Shown here one piece after another: positions 23,583-36,000 of a stretch of 64,000 bases of DNA. The notes under the pieces are model-generated. The model saw only the letters and a list, made by a program, of their open reading frames with translations. It did no database searches and was not told the DNA's origin. The position numbers and the translations under genes were made by a program. Location: assembly GCA_022495005.1 (NCBI GenBank), contig JAGYXB010001352.1, positions 372,001 to 436,000 on the forward strand. The letters are read 5' to 3'. The stretch comes from Rhyacophila brunnea. Its lineage: Eukaryota > Arthropoda > Insecta > Trichoptera > Rhyacophilidae. How positions within the stretch are numbered: position 1 is the stretch's first letter; each line of letters opens with the position of its first letter.

Positions 23583-24964
23583 CCGAAAAAATGTGTTTTA
23601 TTAAAGTAAATCATTTATACAATGGATTTCTACCATGAACACGAAAAAAGAAAACCGATTAGCTTCGTCTGACACCTTCACTGTCATCAAATAAAACGAT
23701 GCATTTATTGGGTTTTGTAAATATTTAGCTAATTTTAAAATACTTATCTTTTTTAAGCTCCTTTCAATGGAATTAATCCATCATATGTTGTTTGAAATGC
23801 AATCGTGACTGGCATTTGATTTTTCTTCACTACATTGAATCTATCCCACAGCACAGAGAAACTGAAATGTTCGCAAAGCACTTCCCCCTTACTAGCCTGG
23901 TCTATTTTGTACATTATAACTTGCCTACGTTGCAAATTTTTACCAAACAATGCCAAAGTTTTATATAATAATATTTGAAATTAAAAAAATCTCTTTCTCC
24001 GGTCTCTTTAGATTTTAGAATGAAGGGCCCAGAATTTTTCTTAGTATATCCAATACCTACCACCCTATTCAATCCTCTAGCCGCTAGCGCGTCTGAAAAG
24101 ATTGTTTTTATTAGGCGGCCATAGACGGACAGTTAGTTCTCGTAATAGGTTGAACATGGCACAGACAATAACTGTACGTTAGTGGCCACACCACAAATCA
24201 GTTTAACTACCCCATTTAAATCTGTCGAACTGTCAACAGACGTGCCCATATGCGTACAGTTATTGTCTGTGGCAGATCAAGTGTCAAAAACTGTGGAGGT
24301 TATGTTCGCGGAGATCATACACAGGGGTACCTACCTAGTGTTAAATTAGTTTTAAGTAGGGTATATTGAACGATATTGATTTTGTTAGATTTATTATGAT
24401 TAGGTACAATTTATTGTTTGTGTAAATATATGTCCAGATTCTTTTATTTTGAATAAATTATTCATAGTATACTAATTGTTGTTAACAAAAACAATATACT
24501 TCTTATCGAACGAACTTAGAAGATTATGACAGAACTGTCAAAATTTTCCGCCAAATCGCGCCAGCTACTCCTACTTTACGATACAGCTAGCTAACGTCAC
24601 CCGAAAACTTTCGGTGAGTTGAAATTCCAACAGTTTAAAAAAAAACGGGAGTGGGGGGTCGCTGGCAGTTTGAACATGGCACACATCTGACAGGTCGAAA
24701 ACTGTCCATCTATGGGCGCAGCAGATTATCTACCAAAGATAAATTTATGGCCGCCATTACGTATTAACTGGCATGTTTAACCTCTTACGAAAACTGTACG
24801 TATATGGCTGAACAAATGAAAGTCAACGTTATTTGGTAAAAACGTTGCTTGGCTTTGTTAATTTTTCTCTTTCGAGATGTTTCAGATGTCTATATGCTAG
24901 TACTATCCATGATACAATATAAAAACAATCATAAGAAAACGTTATAAAAAGCAATAATTAAACG

Positions 24965-25500
24965 AATCAAAGACGGGCCCAATTGGACATCTGATTTATG
25001 AGATCTGATAGCAACCGAGGCCAACTTTGCGGCATTCGAGAAATTTGCAGCGTCGTATGGGGAGCGGGATAGTCCCTACTCCTCTGTAGACTCATCCATT
25101 TCAATTCGAGACACTCAGTATGCGGGTACACAAGGGGCTTAACGTCAGCGGACAGCAGAGCCAGTCCAAAAAACAAAAAAAATCTTTCTTAACTTTCTTC
25201 TTTAAGCACTACGGTGCATGGTTGCAGCATCAGTCCCGTGCGGCTCCGTCTCTGGACGGAATGAGCACTTAAAATCACTTCTTTCAGACATGTTTAAAGC
25301 GTCATGGAAAGCGGCCGTGCATATCCACGGCTGTGCATATATGACGGGTGGTGGTGGGAACTTTAACGTAGCTCAGATACTAAAAAGTATGGAATGTATA
25401 CTAACATTACTAACGCCGCCTGGTGATAAAAGAGTAGAACTACTGGAACTTTGCTATTTTTATACAAAAATTCCTGGACTATTGCGGTTTTTAGAAAAGT
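24965..25500 (+). mobile_element. 5'-truncated LINE family A (copy 2)
   Basis: gggcccaattggacatctga begins the similarity to the LINE tail at window position 78. The frame reads ATEANFAAFEKFAASYGERD and later frame-shifts. The 3' untranslated block catcagtcccgtgcggctcc matches positions about 270-285. It is 5'-truncated and non-functional, and nested in the 22915-25652 element. Confidence 0.7.
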
Positions 25501-26162
25501 GACATATTTTTGAGAGCAGATTTAAGGGATTTTTAAAAAATAATATCTTTGCACAGTTGTGTGTAATCATACACAGGGAATATAGAAATGCAATAAAATG
25601 AAAATGGAAAAAAGTGGACATTTGTTGTATTTATGCCAAGATCTTCAATTATAAATAAAACCATAATTTTCTATTACAAATTTCTCAAAAAAACTATTTT
25701 TACGAAATACCTGTTTTAATTTTTACCATATTTTGTATGTATGCAGTATAATCCGCCGATTTCACTAATTGAACACTTGTGTGGTTTTTGGGGTGGCGGA
25801 TTATTGAGAGAGTAGGTACCTACTGTTAGTATATCTATACCTATAGTTATTGACCGATACTTTAGTATCGATCATTTTTTGATAGTATCGAATCATTCGA
25901 TACTTTTCTTGGAGTTCTCTTAGTTGGAGTTTAAATAGTTATTTATACACTGATGACAGTGATGACTGATTGGTGATTACGATGTATTATTATTCTAAAG
26001 ATATACCTATTTTTTTTAATCTTAGTCTTTTTTTTTTTTGCAATTTATTTTAATCTTAGTCTTGGCGTAACTCGGGAGATATGATATCAGTCGCGAGTTT
26101 ATCTGACAGCGTTGTGTTTATCGATATTTGTAATCTTGCCACTATAAAATAAAAAAAAAATT

Positions 26163-26625
26163 GCTGCTTTTGACTGGTCCTCCGCCGTCTTTATCTGTCA
26201 GTCGCCATTTTAGAATTCAGCTATCTTTTGTCATCGAATTATAGTACCTACGCGGTCCAAGAAATGATAGTATTTCGGAAAAAAATTATAGGACGTGCTG
26301 AAAATGTAAGGTTTTTGTTTGTCACATTAACATAACGTAGAATTCGAGAAATTCCGATGCCCTGCTTTATTTAAACACCTCTTACGATCGAAAAATGCTA
26401 ATCGGCGAATTCAATTAATTCCATTTTTCCATTTAACCTAACCTAACCCAACCTAATCGGCGAATTCAATAAATTCAATTTTTCAAAATTGTGTTATTTT
26501 TGACGTACTATACTTTTTTAATAGTACGCGGACCAAAATGTACTATAATTATAGTTCGGTTGGCAACACTGCGCTCACTGACAGATGGCAGCGAGCGATG
26601 GCGGAGAACCAGTTAAAAGACCCAA
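26163..26625. mobile_element. MITE with CTATAATTATAG-type core (copy 2)
   Basis: Arms gactggtcctccgccgtct and gatggcggagaaccagttaa are inverted. Inner arms include ttagaattcagctatctttt and gttcggttggcaacactgcg. Near 26425-26450 the centre carries aacctaacctaacccaacc, a telomere-like run. A related but shorter block at about 26785-26960 repeats attatagtacggttgtcaac. Confidence 0.65.
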
Positions 26626-27079
26626 AATTTTAATTATTCTCGGAATAAATTTTACTTCGCGAGTACAATCATTGTATAGGTTTTTACTTTTGATTTTGAC
26701 AGTTTATCTAATATCAGTTTATCTAATATGTTGACAGATTATGTTGTTAGATATCGACGCGAGAGGGGCGAGACCAGTGTTGCCTTATTTTCAATGGGCT
26801 TTTTTTAGCGGTATTCTTCATCTATTGCCGACTTTTTTCCGATTTTTCAAAATTATAGTATTTTGGGCGTACTATACCTGTTTTATATCGTACATAGTAC
26901 GCACCCAAAAATTATAGTACACATACTATAATTATAGTACGGTTGTCAACACTTGGCGAGACTGAGACACGGGACTGATTTTCAGTACAAAATATCCTAC
27001 AAGTGGTCGAGATAAAATTACAATATTGCAAATAAGGATAAATACGTCACAGTCGGCACCTGGCACATGGCACCCCTGC

Positions 27080-27780
27080 GCATTTATTCTATACACAAGA
27101 CTGCTATAGGCAGCTATCGATGGTAGTTTTGTATCGAAGTATTAGCACTATTGTAACAATTACAATAAGTTAGTTGTAATTGTTACAATAAATGATATGT
27201 TTTAACAGCACCTCTATTGGGTGTACTAAATTTTAGAACGAGATAGATAGTTTTGACTGTTTAGAGAGTGTTTAGACCAGAGCGTTGGAGCGGAACCTTT
27301 TTTTAGTTGCTCCGGGACCTAATACTTGCTCCGGCTCCGGCCCAGGGTCTGCTCCGCTCCGGGTAAAAGGTTTTAATAAGTATTTTCTGTATACAAATGT
27401 TAAAAAATAAAAAAAAAGTAGTTTTAAACTACCTAATCGTCATTTTCATTATTAATTCTATTAAACAAAATTACGGCAGCAAATCGACTCTCATTATTTT
27501 CCTCTTCTGTCAAAATATACTGTTTTGATTAGATTTTAGGACGAAAATTTAATAATAAAAAAAATATCCGGAGCAATGGAGCACTACAAATTGTCGGTGC
27601 TCCGGGTAAAATCCCATTGCTCCAGTGCTCCATGATCCTGCTCCGCTCCAACGCTCTGGTTTAGGCGGCTAACTTATTGTAACAATAAAATTATAATACT
27701 TCGATACAAACGTGGAAAACAACCGTCGATAGCTGTCGATAGCTGCCGATAGCAGTCTTGTGTATAATAGAATACCCATA
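27080..27780. mobile_element. MITE, TIR TCTATACACAAGACTGCTAT (copy 2), interrupted
   Basis: The left arm ttctatacacaagactgcta and the right arm gatagcagtcttgtgtataa are inverted, with the same inner motifs as 7553-7812. The 27278-27658 element splits it between tgtttagagagtgtttagac and gtttaggcggctaacttatt. Confidence 0.7.
27278..27658. mobile_element. hAT-type MITE nested in another MITE, 8-bp target duplication
   Basis: Ends cagagcgttggagcggaacc and ctgctccgctccaacgctctg (trimmed) are inverted. Flanks gtttagac (27270-27277) and gtttaggc (27659-27666) form an 8-bp duplication with one mismatch, as for hAT elements. Length is 381 bp with no coding capacity. Confidence 0.8.
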
Positions 27781-28132
27781 TTATGTGTTGTTCTTTAAAA
27801 TACATCTACTCCCCTGACCTTGAAGGATAGGACTAGTTTAGACAATCAATTCGTAAATAATGACATAATCTTCTCCAATTTTCCTCTCACCGAGGGATTT
27901 TATAAGAATCCTACCCTAGAAGCAGATTGACACTTTTGAATTATGTTGTTAGGTACTGTCGGATTTCACTATGAATGTATTATACATCACAGAAAGACTA
28001 CACGTTTAACGGAATAAATGATTTATCTACTCACCACTTATGTCGATATTAATAACAATAATAGTTCACTTAACGTAGTTCTATGCCATACTGCACTAAT
28101 AACACGTATATTAGGTACCTATATATTATCGG

Positions 28133-28183
28133 TATGCTGATAAGTTATCACTGATAACAGTGATGATAACTTATCAGCCTTAT
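28133..28183. repeat. Short palindrome
   Basis: gctgataagttatcactgat and gtgatgataacttatcagc form an almost perfect hairpin with a very short loop. The motif ttatcagc repeats again just downstream (28195-28205). Confidence 0.55.
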
Positions 28184-28274
28184 CACCATCTTATTACTTA
28201 TCAGCATAGATACCTAGGTAGGTACGTAAATATATTATATTTGTTGTGTTCCAGCAAATTTTTCGGTGCATTTT

Positions 28275-28912
28275 ACTGGTTCTCCGTCGTCTTTATCTGT
28301 CAGTCACCATTTTGGAATTCAGCTATCTTTTTGACATCGAATTATAGTACGCCGTCCAAGACATTATAGTATTTCGGCAAAAATTATAGGACGTGTTGAA
28401 AATGTAAGGTTTTTGTTTGTCACATAAACACAACGGAGAATTCGAAAAATTCCGATGCCCTGCTTTATTAAAACACCTCTTACGACCGAAAATAATGCTA
28501 ACACCGGCCGTCGTCATTAACTGTCACGCTGGTTTAGAGTATTTATACAACGCAAGCCTACGTCCATAGACTAATATCCCACACTGAGATCTTATATTAT
28601 ATAGATTATACTTACTACGTCCCTCGCTTCACGTTATTACGGTTTGCTGTGATTAAAGTACGAACATTTTAAGGAACTTTAAACATCGACAATATAGACA
28701 ACTTTTAAACGCAATGAAATAAGCAATGGGGTATATTCGCACAACCAGCGAATTTAATTAATTGCATTTTTCAAATTTATGGTATTTTTGACGTACTATA
28801 CTTTTTTAATAGTACGCGAACTAAATGTACTATAATTATAGTTCGGTTGGCAACACTGCGCTCACTGACAGCTGATGACAACGAGCGGTGGCAGAGAACC
28901 AGTAAAAAGACC
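28275..28912. mobile_element. MITE with CTATAATTATAG-type core (copy 3)
   Basis: ctggttctccgtcgtcttta on the left and gcggtggcagagaaccagta on the right are inverted ends. The internal blocks aattatagtacgccgtccaa and ctataattatagttcggttg match copies 1 and 2. An extra segment (about 28500-28735) is not shared. Confidence 0.6.
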
Positions 28913-28969
28913 CAATGTTTCCAATGGTTTGATATGACAAAATTGGCGCGATGCGCATACGTAGTAAAT

Positions 28970-29570
28970 AAACTGACAACAGTTCGAGATTTATTCTGAC
29001 GATTGGTTCAATTCAAGTTGACATTTCAATAAATGTGTTGCTGTTTTAGATAAATAAATTATTGAATTAATTTTAGGTATCGGCAATACTAATTAGTTGT
29101 CAGAAATCGCGTCCTGCAAAAATCTGAAGGTTTCGGGCAGTCCGGTTTGATTTGTTTGGTTTTAGTTTGCTGAAACTAAATTATTAGTAATATTAGAAAT
29201 TGAGGGATTTAACAATTACTTTTTTATTTGTATTTATGAAATTTATAAAATAAAACGTAAAACTTGTGTTATTTTCAATGCTATATTATTTTATGGTACG
29301 TCTACATTATAAATAACAGAAAATTGTAGGAGTATCTGAAGACAATACGATAATCGCAACTCTTGACTTTTGACAGCTCGATTTTTTTATTCGTTCGGTG
29401 ATCAGTTGCAGAGCATATACAAATAGGATGATTAAAATTTATAGTCCTCGGACTTTTGGCTCGCCAATGCAGCGCCGGCATAATATCGCCTGCTGGCCTA
29501 TTGCAGAGCATAGACAAATCAAAACTTTTGGCTCGCTGCATTTGGAATCTCAATATTTTTTTAAAATATT
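28970..29570. mobile_element. MITE with GGCGAGCCAAAAGTCCGAGG block (copy 2, inverted)
   Basis: Inverse copy of 10670-11368: ttttgacagctcgatttttt and tcctcggacttttggctcgc are shared, as is the tatttatgaaatttataaaa block. It ends about 130 bp before the TMEM17 start codon, so it lies in the likely promoter region. Confidence 0.5.
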
Positions 29571-29699
29571 TTATGGTTGGTATTACAATTTGATTTCAAT
29601 TTGTTGCTTAGGAACGGAACACAAAACAAATAAACATTTTAGATCAAATTCAAATAACATATCAAAATTGTGTAAACTTAGTCTTTTTACCAACCAAAA

Positions 29700-32600
29700 A
29701 TGACTATAAAAGATACAATCACATCTGTGTCAGACAATATTTTTCCTGGTCTTAAATATAATCAAGAATCGTCAAACATTATTGGTAAATAATTTAACAA
29801 TGATTAATTTATTTCAGTAGGTATAGAAATGTTGGTACTGTTCGGTTATCAAGAATACAGCGGAAAACACATTTTGAAAATAGCCGATAAACTGGATTAT
29901 TTGTTAGATTAACCTAACCAAACCTAACCTAACCCAACCCAAACTAACAAATAATCCAGTAGGTATATCGGGTATTTTAAAAATGTGTTTTCCGCTGTAT
30001 TCCTGATAATCGAACAGTAGTGAAATGTTTTTACACTCACACATTTACAAAGTTTAATTTTTACAAACTGTGTGTCTTAATATCATATAAGAATACCTAC
30101 TAATGTGAAGCAATACAATATTTGTAGGTACTTATGAAGCGTTGTCCAATATGCCTCTTCAAATGTGTCTATTTTTGAATGTTTGCTTATTACCATTTTG
30201 GTTTTCAACGACTGCAATAATTCTGTATTGGAAGGTGAGTTTACTACTAACTATATTAAAATAATATGTTTTTTAATTAATGTATATAATAATATCGTCT
30301 CTGTTCTGGCAGAACACACTAACTGGAGAATAGTAGTTTTGAGTAATTTGACTTTGAAGTTGTTAAAATGTTTGAAATAATGGTCTATCATGTCAGTTTA
30401 TTAAGTAATCGTAAAAAGGGTGACTTTAAAATAAAGACTGTTTATTTATTAAGAAGGTTTCCAGACGGTAAAGTTTGAAATAAGGAACATTTTGGTACTA
30501 ACTCAATATGTCATTTTTTCGAATTAGTGTTTTCTGCCAGAACAGTGACGATATATTGTGTAGGTAGCAGTGGCGAAGGCTCCATAGTAGGCGATTATTT
30601 AAAGCCTACCTTCTAAGAAAAATATATAGAAAGTATTTAAATAAAAAATGTGCGGGAACCAATTGAATATATCATCAGAATAATAATTAATATTTAAAAA
30701 AAAATATAAATGAGAGCCATCTATCGTCAGAATAATGTAGAATAAATAAATAATAAGTGACAAACTAGCGCCTCTAGCGAGTATTGAATTAATATCAATT
30801 CACTCGAGAATAATTGTTTGCCGAGCTTATTGTATGAACTGCCTCTCAAGGGCATCGGGGCAGTCTGATTTTATTCATACGAATCTATAGGCTTATAATT
30901 TAGTGTCGAAACTGTCGCTTCATTCAAATAATAATTAATAATGCGATAATTAAAAAATAAAAATTCTATTTGTTCAATCAGGTCATATAAAGATAGAATA
31001 TTTAAAAAAATAATTAATAATTTTATCTTGTGATTATTATTTATCATTTAATTCAGTCATACCTATTCATCAGTAGTAATATTGTATTATCGTCTTATTT
31101 CCCATGAGTATACTTGACAAGTGTGCTCTTTTTCTTTCATCTGAATAGCCTACCTCTTTCCAAAAGTCACCCTTCGTCACTGGTAGGTACGTAGGCATCG
31201 ATGCAGGTAGGCGCGGATCCCAGGTTCGAATCCTGGGTCTGGCAAGTACATATATTGTTATTCAATTTGTGTATGAGTCAGAGTATGGACCTAATAGGTT
31301 GAGCAAGTGGCTGACATCCATTTCTCGTAAAAACAAAATCTGTTAATGGAAGTGGAAGCCCATATGATCCTATTAGGATCGGATATGTTCGAGATAGAGA
31401 TTTAATATTTGGTGAGAATTTAAATATGCACACGTAAATAATAATTTAATTGTGTATATTATGTTTAAGTTCCAACAAGAAAAGAGTTCTTTTATTTTTA
31501 TATAAAGTCTCAGGTATGACAATTCTCAATCCGCAAAAAAAACATTATGTTACGAGCAAAATGAATTACAACTACTAAGTAGTAAATAGAAAGTCATTAA
31601 AATTCCTCGTCTACTTTTTGTCTTCGCCAATAGATTTTAGACGTAAACGTAAAACAAACTATTTAACGAAATCTTCAAATTTTGTTAAATAGTCACGATG
31701 CATAACTACATAAATTTAGTATTATATTTTTGTCTTATCTCTTTCTGTCATCATGCATCTATCGTGAAATATTATGTTTTTATAATAGATATTGAAATAT
31801 TTTGGCTACACTAAAAACATTAATATCCATAAAGATTTATATCAAATTTTTCATGAAGTAAGTAGTTATAAAAGATCATTTGAGAATAAGACTTCATTGA
31901 ATGTTGAAATCAATAATCTAGAATAATTTAAAATGCCATTTATTTCACTTTGAGGTGAATTTATCCAACTTGGTCACCAGTGTACACGTATTCCTTCAAT
32001 CCCCAGGGCCTCAATTATATTATGATAGATTATGTAAAAACTTTTATTTGTTAGATCTTAATCATGAACAGTTCTTGTTAACTGTAAATAATGGATTCCA
32101 GAACCGGACAAGCAAATTTAGCTGGCACTGTAGACGATTCGCATGTGTAATGGCATTGTTTGCTACAAGGCCTGTTTCAATACTAGCAAACATTAACAAT
32201 ACAATTGCAAATCGCTTGTGCCGTTACCGTGGTGTCACTGTAGAATGATTTAACCATTCTCCCGATCACTTCATCTATTTTGTAATGTATAATGCATGAT
32301 CATTTCATTGTAATATCTATTTTTCGCAGCATTTAAGAGATTGTTAAAATTATGTTATAATTATTTCAGTTCGAGAATTTAGGCCATCTTACCCAATTTT
32401 TAGCTGTTGCCGTGTTGGTTATGACATCCGCTATAGAGTGTATTAGACTATATCTTGGTTATATTGGCAACCTTTCTGAAAGGGTAAGTTGATAAAAAAT
32501 TTATGAATTGTAGCATTTTTAGTATAATATACATTGGCTTTTTGAATTTTAATGTAGTTATATTTGGATAAAATGTGTCAGCGGCGATGACTACTTGTTG

Positions 32601-33978
32601 GAGGGAGATAAACAATTATAATAAACAATACAAATTTATTTATTTTTTAACAGCAAATTCATTGTAAATGTTCGATTTCAGTATATTGTTATTATGAAAT
32701 AATATGTTAATCTCAGAAAATATAAATTTATATTTTGTTGGATTTGTGATGTCATATTTTATACAACCCCCGAACCCTTTCATCATAATAATTATAGTTG
32801 ACTGTCCCCCTTAACAGAATACTTTGTTTTCATAATTTTTTGAAAATCTATGTTGACAAATTTAACAGCTCTGCTTTCGTCAATATTCTTCCAAGCAGGC
32901 AAAACAGGTCATTATTAAATTATATGAATAGTATCTACTACAGTTGAGCTTGGTTATTACGATCACGGATATAGCGAGATCTCGGATGTAACCAGGAAAC
33001 TTTCGTTCACATTTTAGTTTATGATTTTCTCCATACATTTATTCACTTTTATAACGAGCTCCTTATCGGATATACCGAGCTAAAATATTGTCAAAAATTT
33101 TCTTAAAACGGTTAATGTGTCGATTGTTTAAAAACATTTCCACCCTAAGCAATAAAATCCGACTGGACAGGATGACGCCGGTTTCGGATTACGTTTATGA
33201 CCCTAGTTAAGTATCTAAGTACCTATCTAATTGGTTGTTTCGCCGACAATATTGATAAAGTATCCACGCATATAGTTGAAATTCCATGTAAAAAATCCAA
33301 TGTTTGTGAAGTCGGTAGGTACCTACCAGCGTTCATTACAATAAACAACTACTTTTGTAGCTTATGAATACCATGCTTGTTTCGGGGAAAAATTTTAATT
33401 GTGTATTTATGTTTGAATTGCGACTTTTTGTGTTATGTGACCGCTCATTTAAAAATACCTATTCTCTGATATAACGAGTAACGCTTATAACGAGCAAATT
33501 CAGTCATTACCATCTTCCTCGTAATAACCAAGTTCGACTATATAAAATTTTTTTAAATTGATAAACATTTAATAAATTATTACATCTTATGCCATGTATG
33601 AAATATGGAGGCTATTGGTTTTAAAGTCGGATACCTCCATGAACTGGCATTCCGAGATACATAATTATAAAAAATAGTTATTGCATAAAATGTTTTTTGT
33701 AGATACCAGAGTTGGCCGGGTTCTGGATGCTGTCTGTTCTACTGCAATTACCCCTGCAGAGTTTCCAACTGGGAAATCCTTATCTTCAGCACTTGCCGAT
33801 TGAACTGACGCTGCACACAATTATGCTACTATTGCTGTTGGCGCAACTCACCACGGGATTTATCGCCCTTCGTAATGCGGCCGCACGGGCCAAGCAGTAT
33901 TATTCATTTATATCTAATTTAAGGAAACCCAACCACCTTGAAGTTGACAGTGATAATGAAAAAGATAAAACAGAATGA
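29700..33978 (+). CDS. Tmem17: Transmembrane protein 17 (ciliary transition-zone protein), 4 exons
   Basis: TMEM17 is a four-pass membrane protein of the MKS/B9 complex at the ciliary transition zone, controlling what enters the ciliary membrane. In an insect it would act in sensory neurons and perhaps sperm. Exons 29700-29784, 30128-30234, 32370-32483 and 33703-33978 join in phases 1, 0 and 0, all GT..AG, giving 582 nt or 193 residues (vertebrate protein about 198). Hydrophobic segments lie near residues 41-62, 72-93, 106-123 and 137-158. Family blocks are MPLQMCLFLN (exon 2), IECIRLYLGYIGNL (exon 3) and PELAGFWMLSVLLQLPLQ (exon 4). The C-terminus is acidic (DSDNEKDKTE). Exon 1 is weakly conserved and rests on phase and a good GTAAAT donor. 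No lesion is seen. Confidence 0.92.
29837..30018. mobile_element. Foldback MITE with telomere-like loop, in TMEM17 intron 1
   Basis: The arm actgttcggttatcaagaat, acagcggaaaacacatttt, actggattatttgttag is repeated inverted as ctaacaaataatccagt, aaaatgtgttttccgctgta, ttcctgataatcgaacagt. The loop between the arms is aacctaaccaaacctaacct followed by aacccaacccaaa, a run of TTAGG-like units on the opposite strand. Confidence 0.75.
31200..31395 (+). mobile_element. tRNA-derived SINE (copy 3)
   Basis: This copy has the best-preserved B box: ggttcgaatcctgggtctgg. It is followed by gtatgagtcagagtatggac, aataggttgagcaagtggct, tctcgtaaaaacaaaatctg and the tail atcctattaggatcggatat. It lies in TMEM17 intron 2. 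Confidence 0.8.
32941..33540. mobile_element. MITE, TIR CAGTCGAACTTGGTTA (copy 2), in TMEM17 intron 3
   Basis: cagttgagcttggttattac and gtaataaccaagttcgacta are the inverted ends, each next to TA. The interior matches 1648-2226 almost throughout, including gtgaagtcggtaggtaccta and tgaataccatgcttgtttcg. Confidence 0.75.
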
Positions 33979-35139
33979 AACTGAAAAATGTTGAAGGAAG
34001 ACCTTCATTGGTGCGGATCAACATTTTATACAGGTAATTGATTGTGAGACTGGTAAAATGGGTTACTAAGGCCAGTGGACAAGTGCGAGGGACTGGGAAG
34101 TCCCCTATAATAAGAAATCAGATAAAAACCATAAATTCCATCTACCAATATAGGTATAGCTAGTAAAAGTAACAATGTATTATCAGCTTTTCCCTATTCA
34201 ATTATTATTGAAGACACATGTTTTATTTTTTTGTGTACAATTACGTATCTGTTTGAGTGACTATATATAGGCCATTTTGATGTTGGTTGCAGAGATTTTG
34301 TTATGCTTTGGGTAATATTTCATAGTACGTACTCTCTCAGTAATCCACCATCCCCAAAAACCAGACAAGTGTCCAATTAGTGAAAGTGGCAGATTATAGT
34401 GCATACATACAAAATATGGTAAAAATTAAAACAGGTATTTCGTAAAAATAGTTTTTATTGAGAAATTTGTACTAGCGAATTACGGTTTTATTTATAATCA
34501 AAATCAAGTATTTACTAAATTATACATATTTATAAACTAAGTTTATTAACTAAATATTAAACAGTAAATCACGACACAACCAGTTCGCACCCCTGGTTTT
34601 AGAGTATGACAAGTCAAAAAACAGCATTCTGAGATAATTGGATTCAAAGATTTAAACCCTCTCAACTAAATCTAAAAATGTATGTACCAAACCTATTTTC
34701 TAGCTCAATATGTATCAGGGCTTATATTTTTGTATGAAATTATTATTTTATTGAAAAATCATACAGAAAACATATTTTTAATAGTATTTTTGAAATGTCA
34801 TAGTCTAAAATTGGACTATTTTGATAAATTTTGAAATAACCCATCATGCACACAATACAAACTAATATGAAACAATATAAAATCTCTTCAATATATTATG
34901 CATATCAAGTAAAATAATAAACAAAATGGTTATTTGAAATTTTGAAAAAGCCATCACATACCTACCGAATTTTTTAAATATAATTGTATAAGATTATGAT
35001 TACCTATTCAAGATTCTTGCACATTATGTAATGAAAATTATTATATAATTTAGAATTAATAAGACATAATAAAGAGTAATTTCCATCACTCTCTCCATGA
35101 ACCAAGTCATTTTTTGCCACTTTTAAGTACTATTAGCAA

Positions 35140-36000
35140 CTTTCAATTATTGTAAAAATCGTGGTACGTCATCGGTATCAATTTTTTGCATACGGTTAAA
35201 AGATCTTGCTTTTCCTGCATGGTTATTCCTGGTGGCTCATTATAAGCTTTCAGCAAAATTATCATATTCATGGGAACCATGCGATAAATCATGCGATGCC
35301 TTATATTAATTTCCTTGTAGGAAGAATCGTTAACATTGGTTTTAATGAAAAAACTATACCGTGATTCTTTGTTCAAATGCATGACTTTGATTGCTTGCCA
35401 TGTTACCTTCGTACCTACGGTAGTTATAACATAATTTTGTCCCAGCTCATCGGAAAGCAATTTCAGGTCAAATATATCATCAGTTGCCATTGCATGAACT
35501 CTATAAGGTCCACCATTCTTTTCAGCCATGGCTATAATGGGTATCCATTGAGCTGGTATGAAGACTGGAGCACTTTTAGCATTTTCCTTTTCAATGAGTG
35601 AGTGCATCGCAATCCTCTGATTTTGGGTGTGACCCGTGATCAAATATTTTTGCGTTATAGACTTTATATTTTCTGTTTCCAATAATAAATACAACGCAAC
35701 TAAATATTTATTCTTATTTTGTTCAGCACAGTTATAAGACCAAAAATGCACATTCTTATTTAGAATTCCCTTTTCAAGTAATGGTATATAAATACAACTA
35801 CCAATTTCATTAGAACCTCTTTTATAAGTCACTTCGTTCCAGATACAACAAAACCCTTTTTCTCAGCAATATCAAAGATAGTGAAAATATATGTTGCAAG
35901 TTTTCTGGTGTAATAGAAGTTTGAGACTTCACCACAGAGTTATGAAAGAACTGCTTGCAAATCGAAGCATGAAACTATCATATCTGGATCAGGGATGTTT
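35140..36000 (-). pseudogene. Broken DUF7869-type transposon protein
   Basis: Reading down the minus strand, DMIVSCFDLQAVLS is followed by a stop, then LCGEVSNFYYTRKLATYIFT and IFDIAEKKG. After a frame change near 35855 come CCIWNEVTYKRGSNEIGSC and HFWSYNCAEQNKNKYLVA. The order FDLQ, FYY.RKL, W.E...RGSNEI.SC, S.NC..QNKNK is that of the DUF7869 region of proteins encoded by insect DNA transposons. Its fold resembles a DDE nuclease, and the Asp usual before NC is Tyr here. The 229-codon frame 35143-35832 is only the downstream part. One stop and one frameshift make it dead. It sits inside Tigger copy 3. Confidence 0.7.

Larger units (their letters stand above)
22915..25652. mobile_element. Element of about 2.7 kb inserted into Tigger copy 2, TIR TTGAAGACCTTGGCCTAAAA
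   Basis: The left end ttgaagaccttggcctaaaa with acagcaaatgtcac is mirrored by gtggacatttgttgtattta and tgccaagatcttcaa on the right. The arms are about 34 bp and interrupt Tigger sequence that is continuous in copy 1. Inside are a hairpin (23444-23582), further inverted motifs around gacagttagttctcgtaata (24130-24790) and a LINE fragment (24965-25500). No transposase frame was found. Confidence 0.65.
22467..25814 (+). mobile_element. Tigger/pogo transposon (copy 2), split by an inserted element
   Basis: The left end cagtacactctcagtaatcc and a transposase remnant (NVPGRKVPKGRNAIMPSSYA, GKARNPKPFKNICLTE) match copy 1 up to about 22915. The right part resumes at about 25650 (aaaccataattttctattac) and ends ggcggattattgagagagta near 25814. 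The 2.7 kb between is the inserted element described separately. It lies 90 bp upstream of the first recognised gephyrin-like exon, so it may be in that gene's first intron or promoter. Confidence 0.8.

Noticed and set aside
30165..30380. 71-codon frame starting MSIFECLLITILV
   Set aside because: Wrong frame; the same DNA in another frame is TMEM17 exon 2, with proper splice sites.
31955..32248. 97-codon frame in TMEM17 intron 2
   Set aside because: It reads fairly protein-like (LLTVNNGFQNRTSKFSWHC) but has no recognisable domain, no good splice signals and lies between two clear TMEM17 exons; possibly a repeat fragment.
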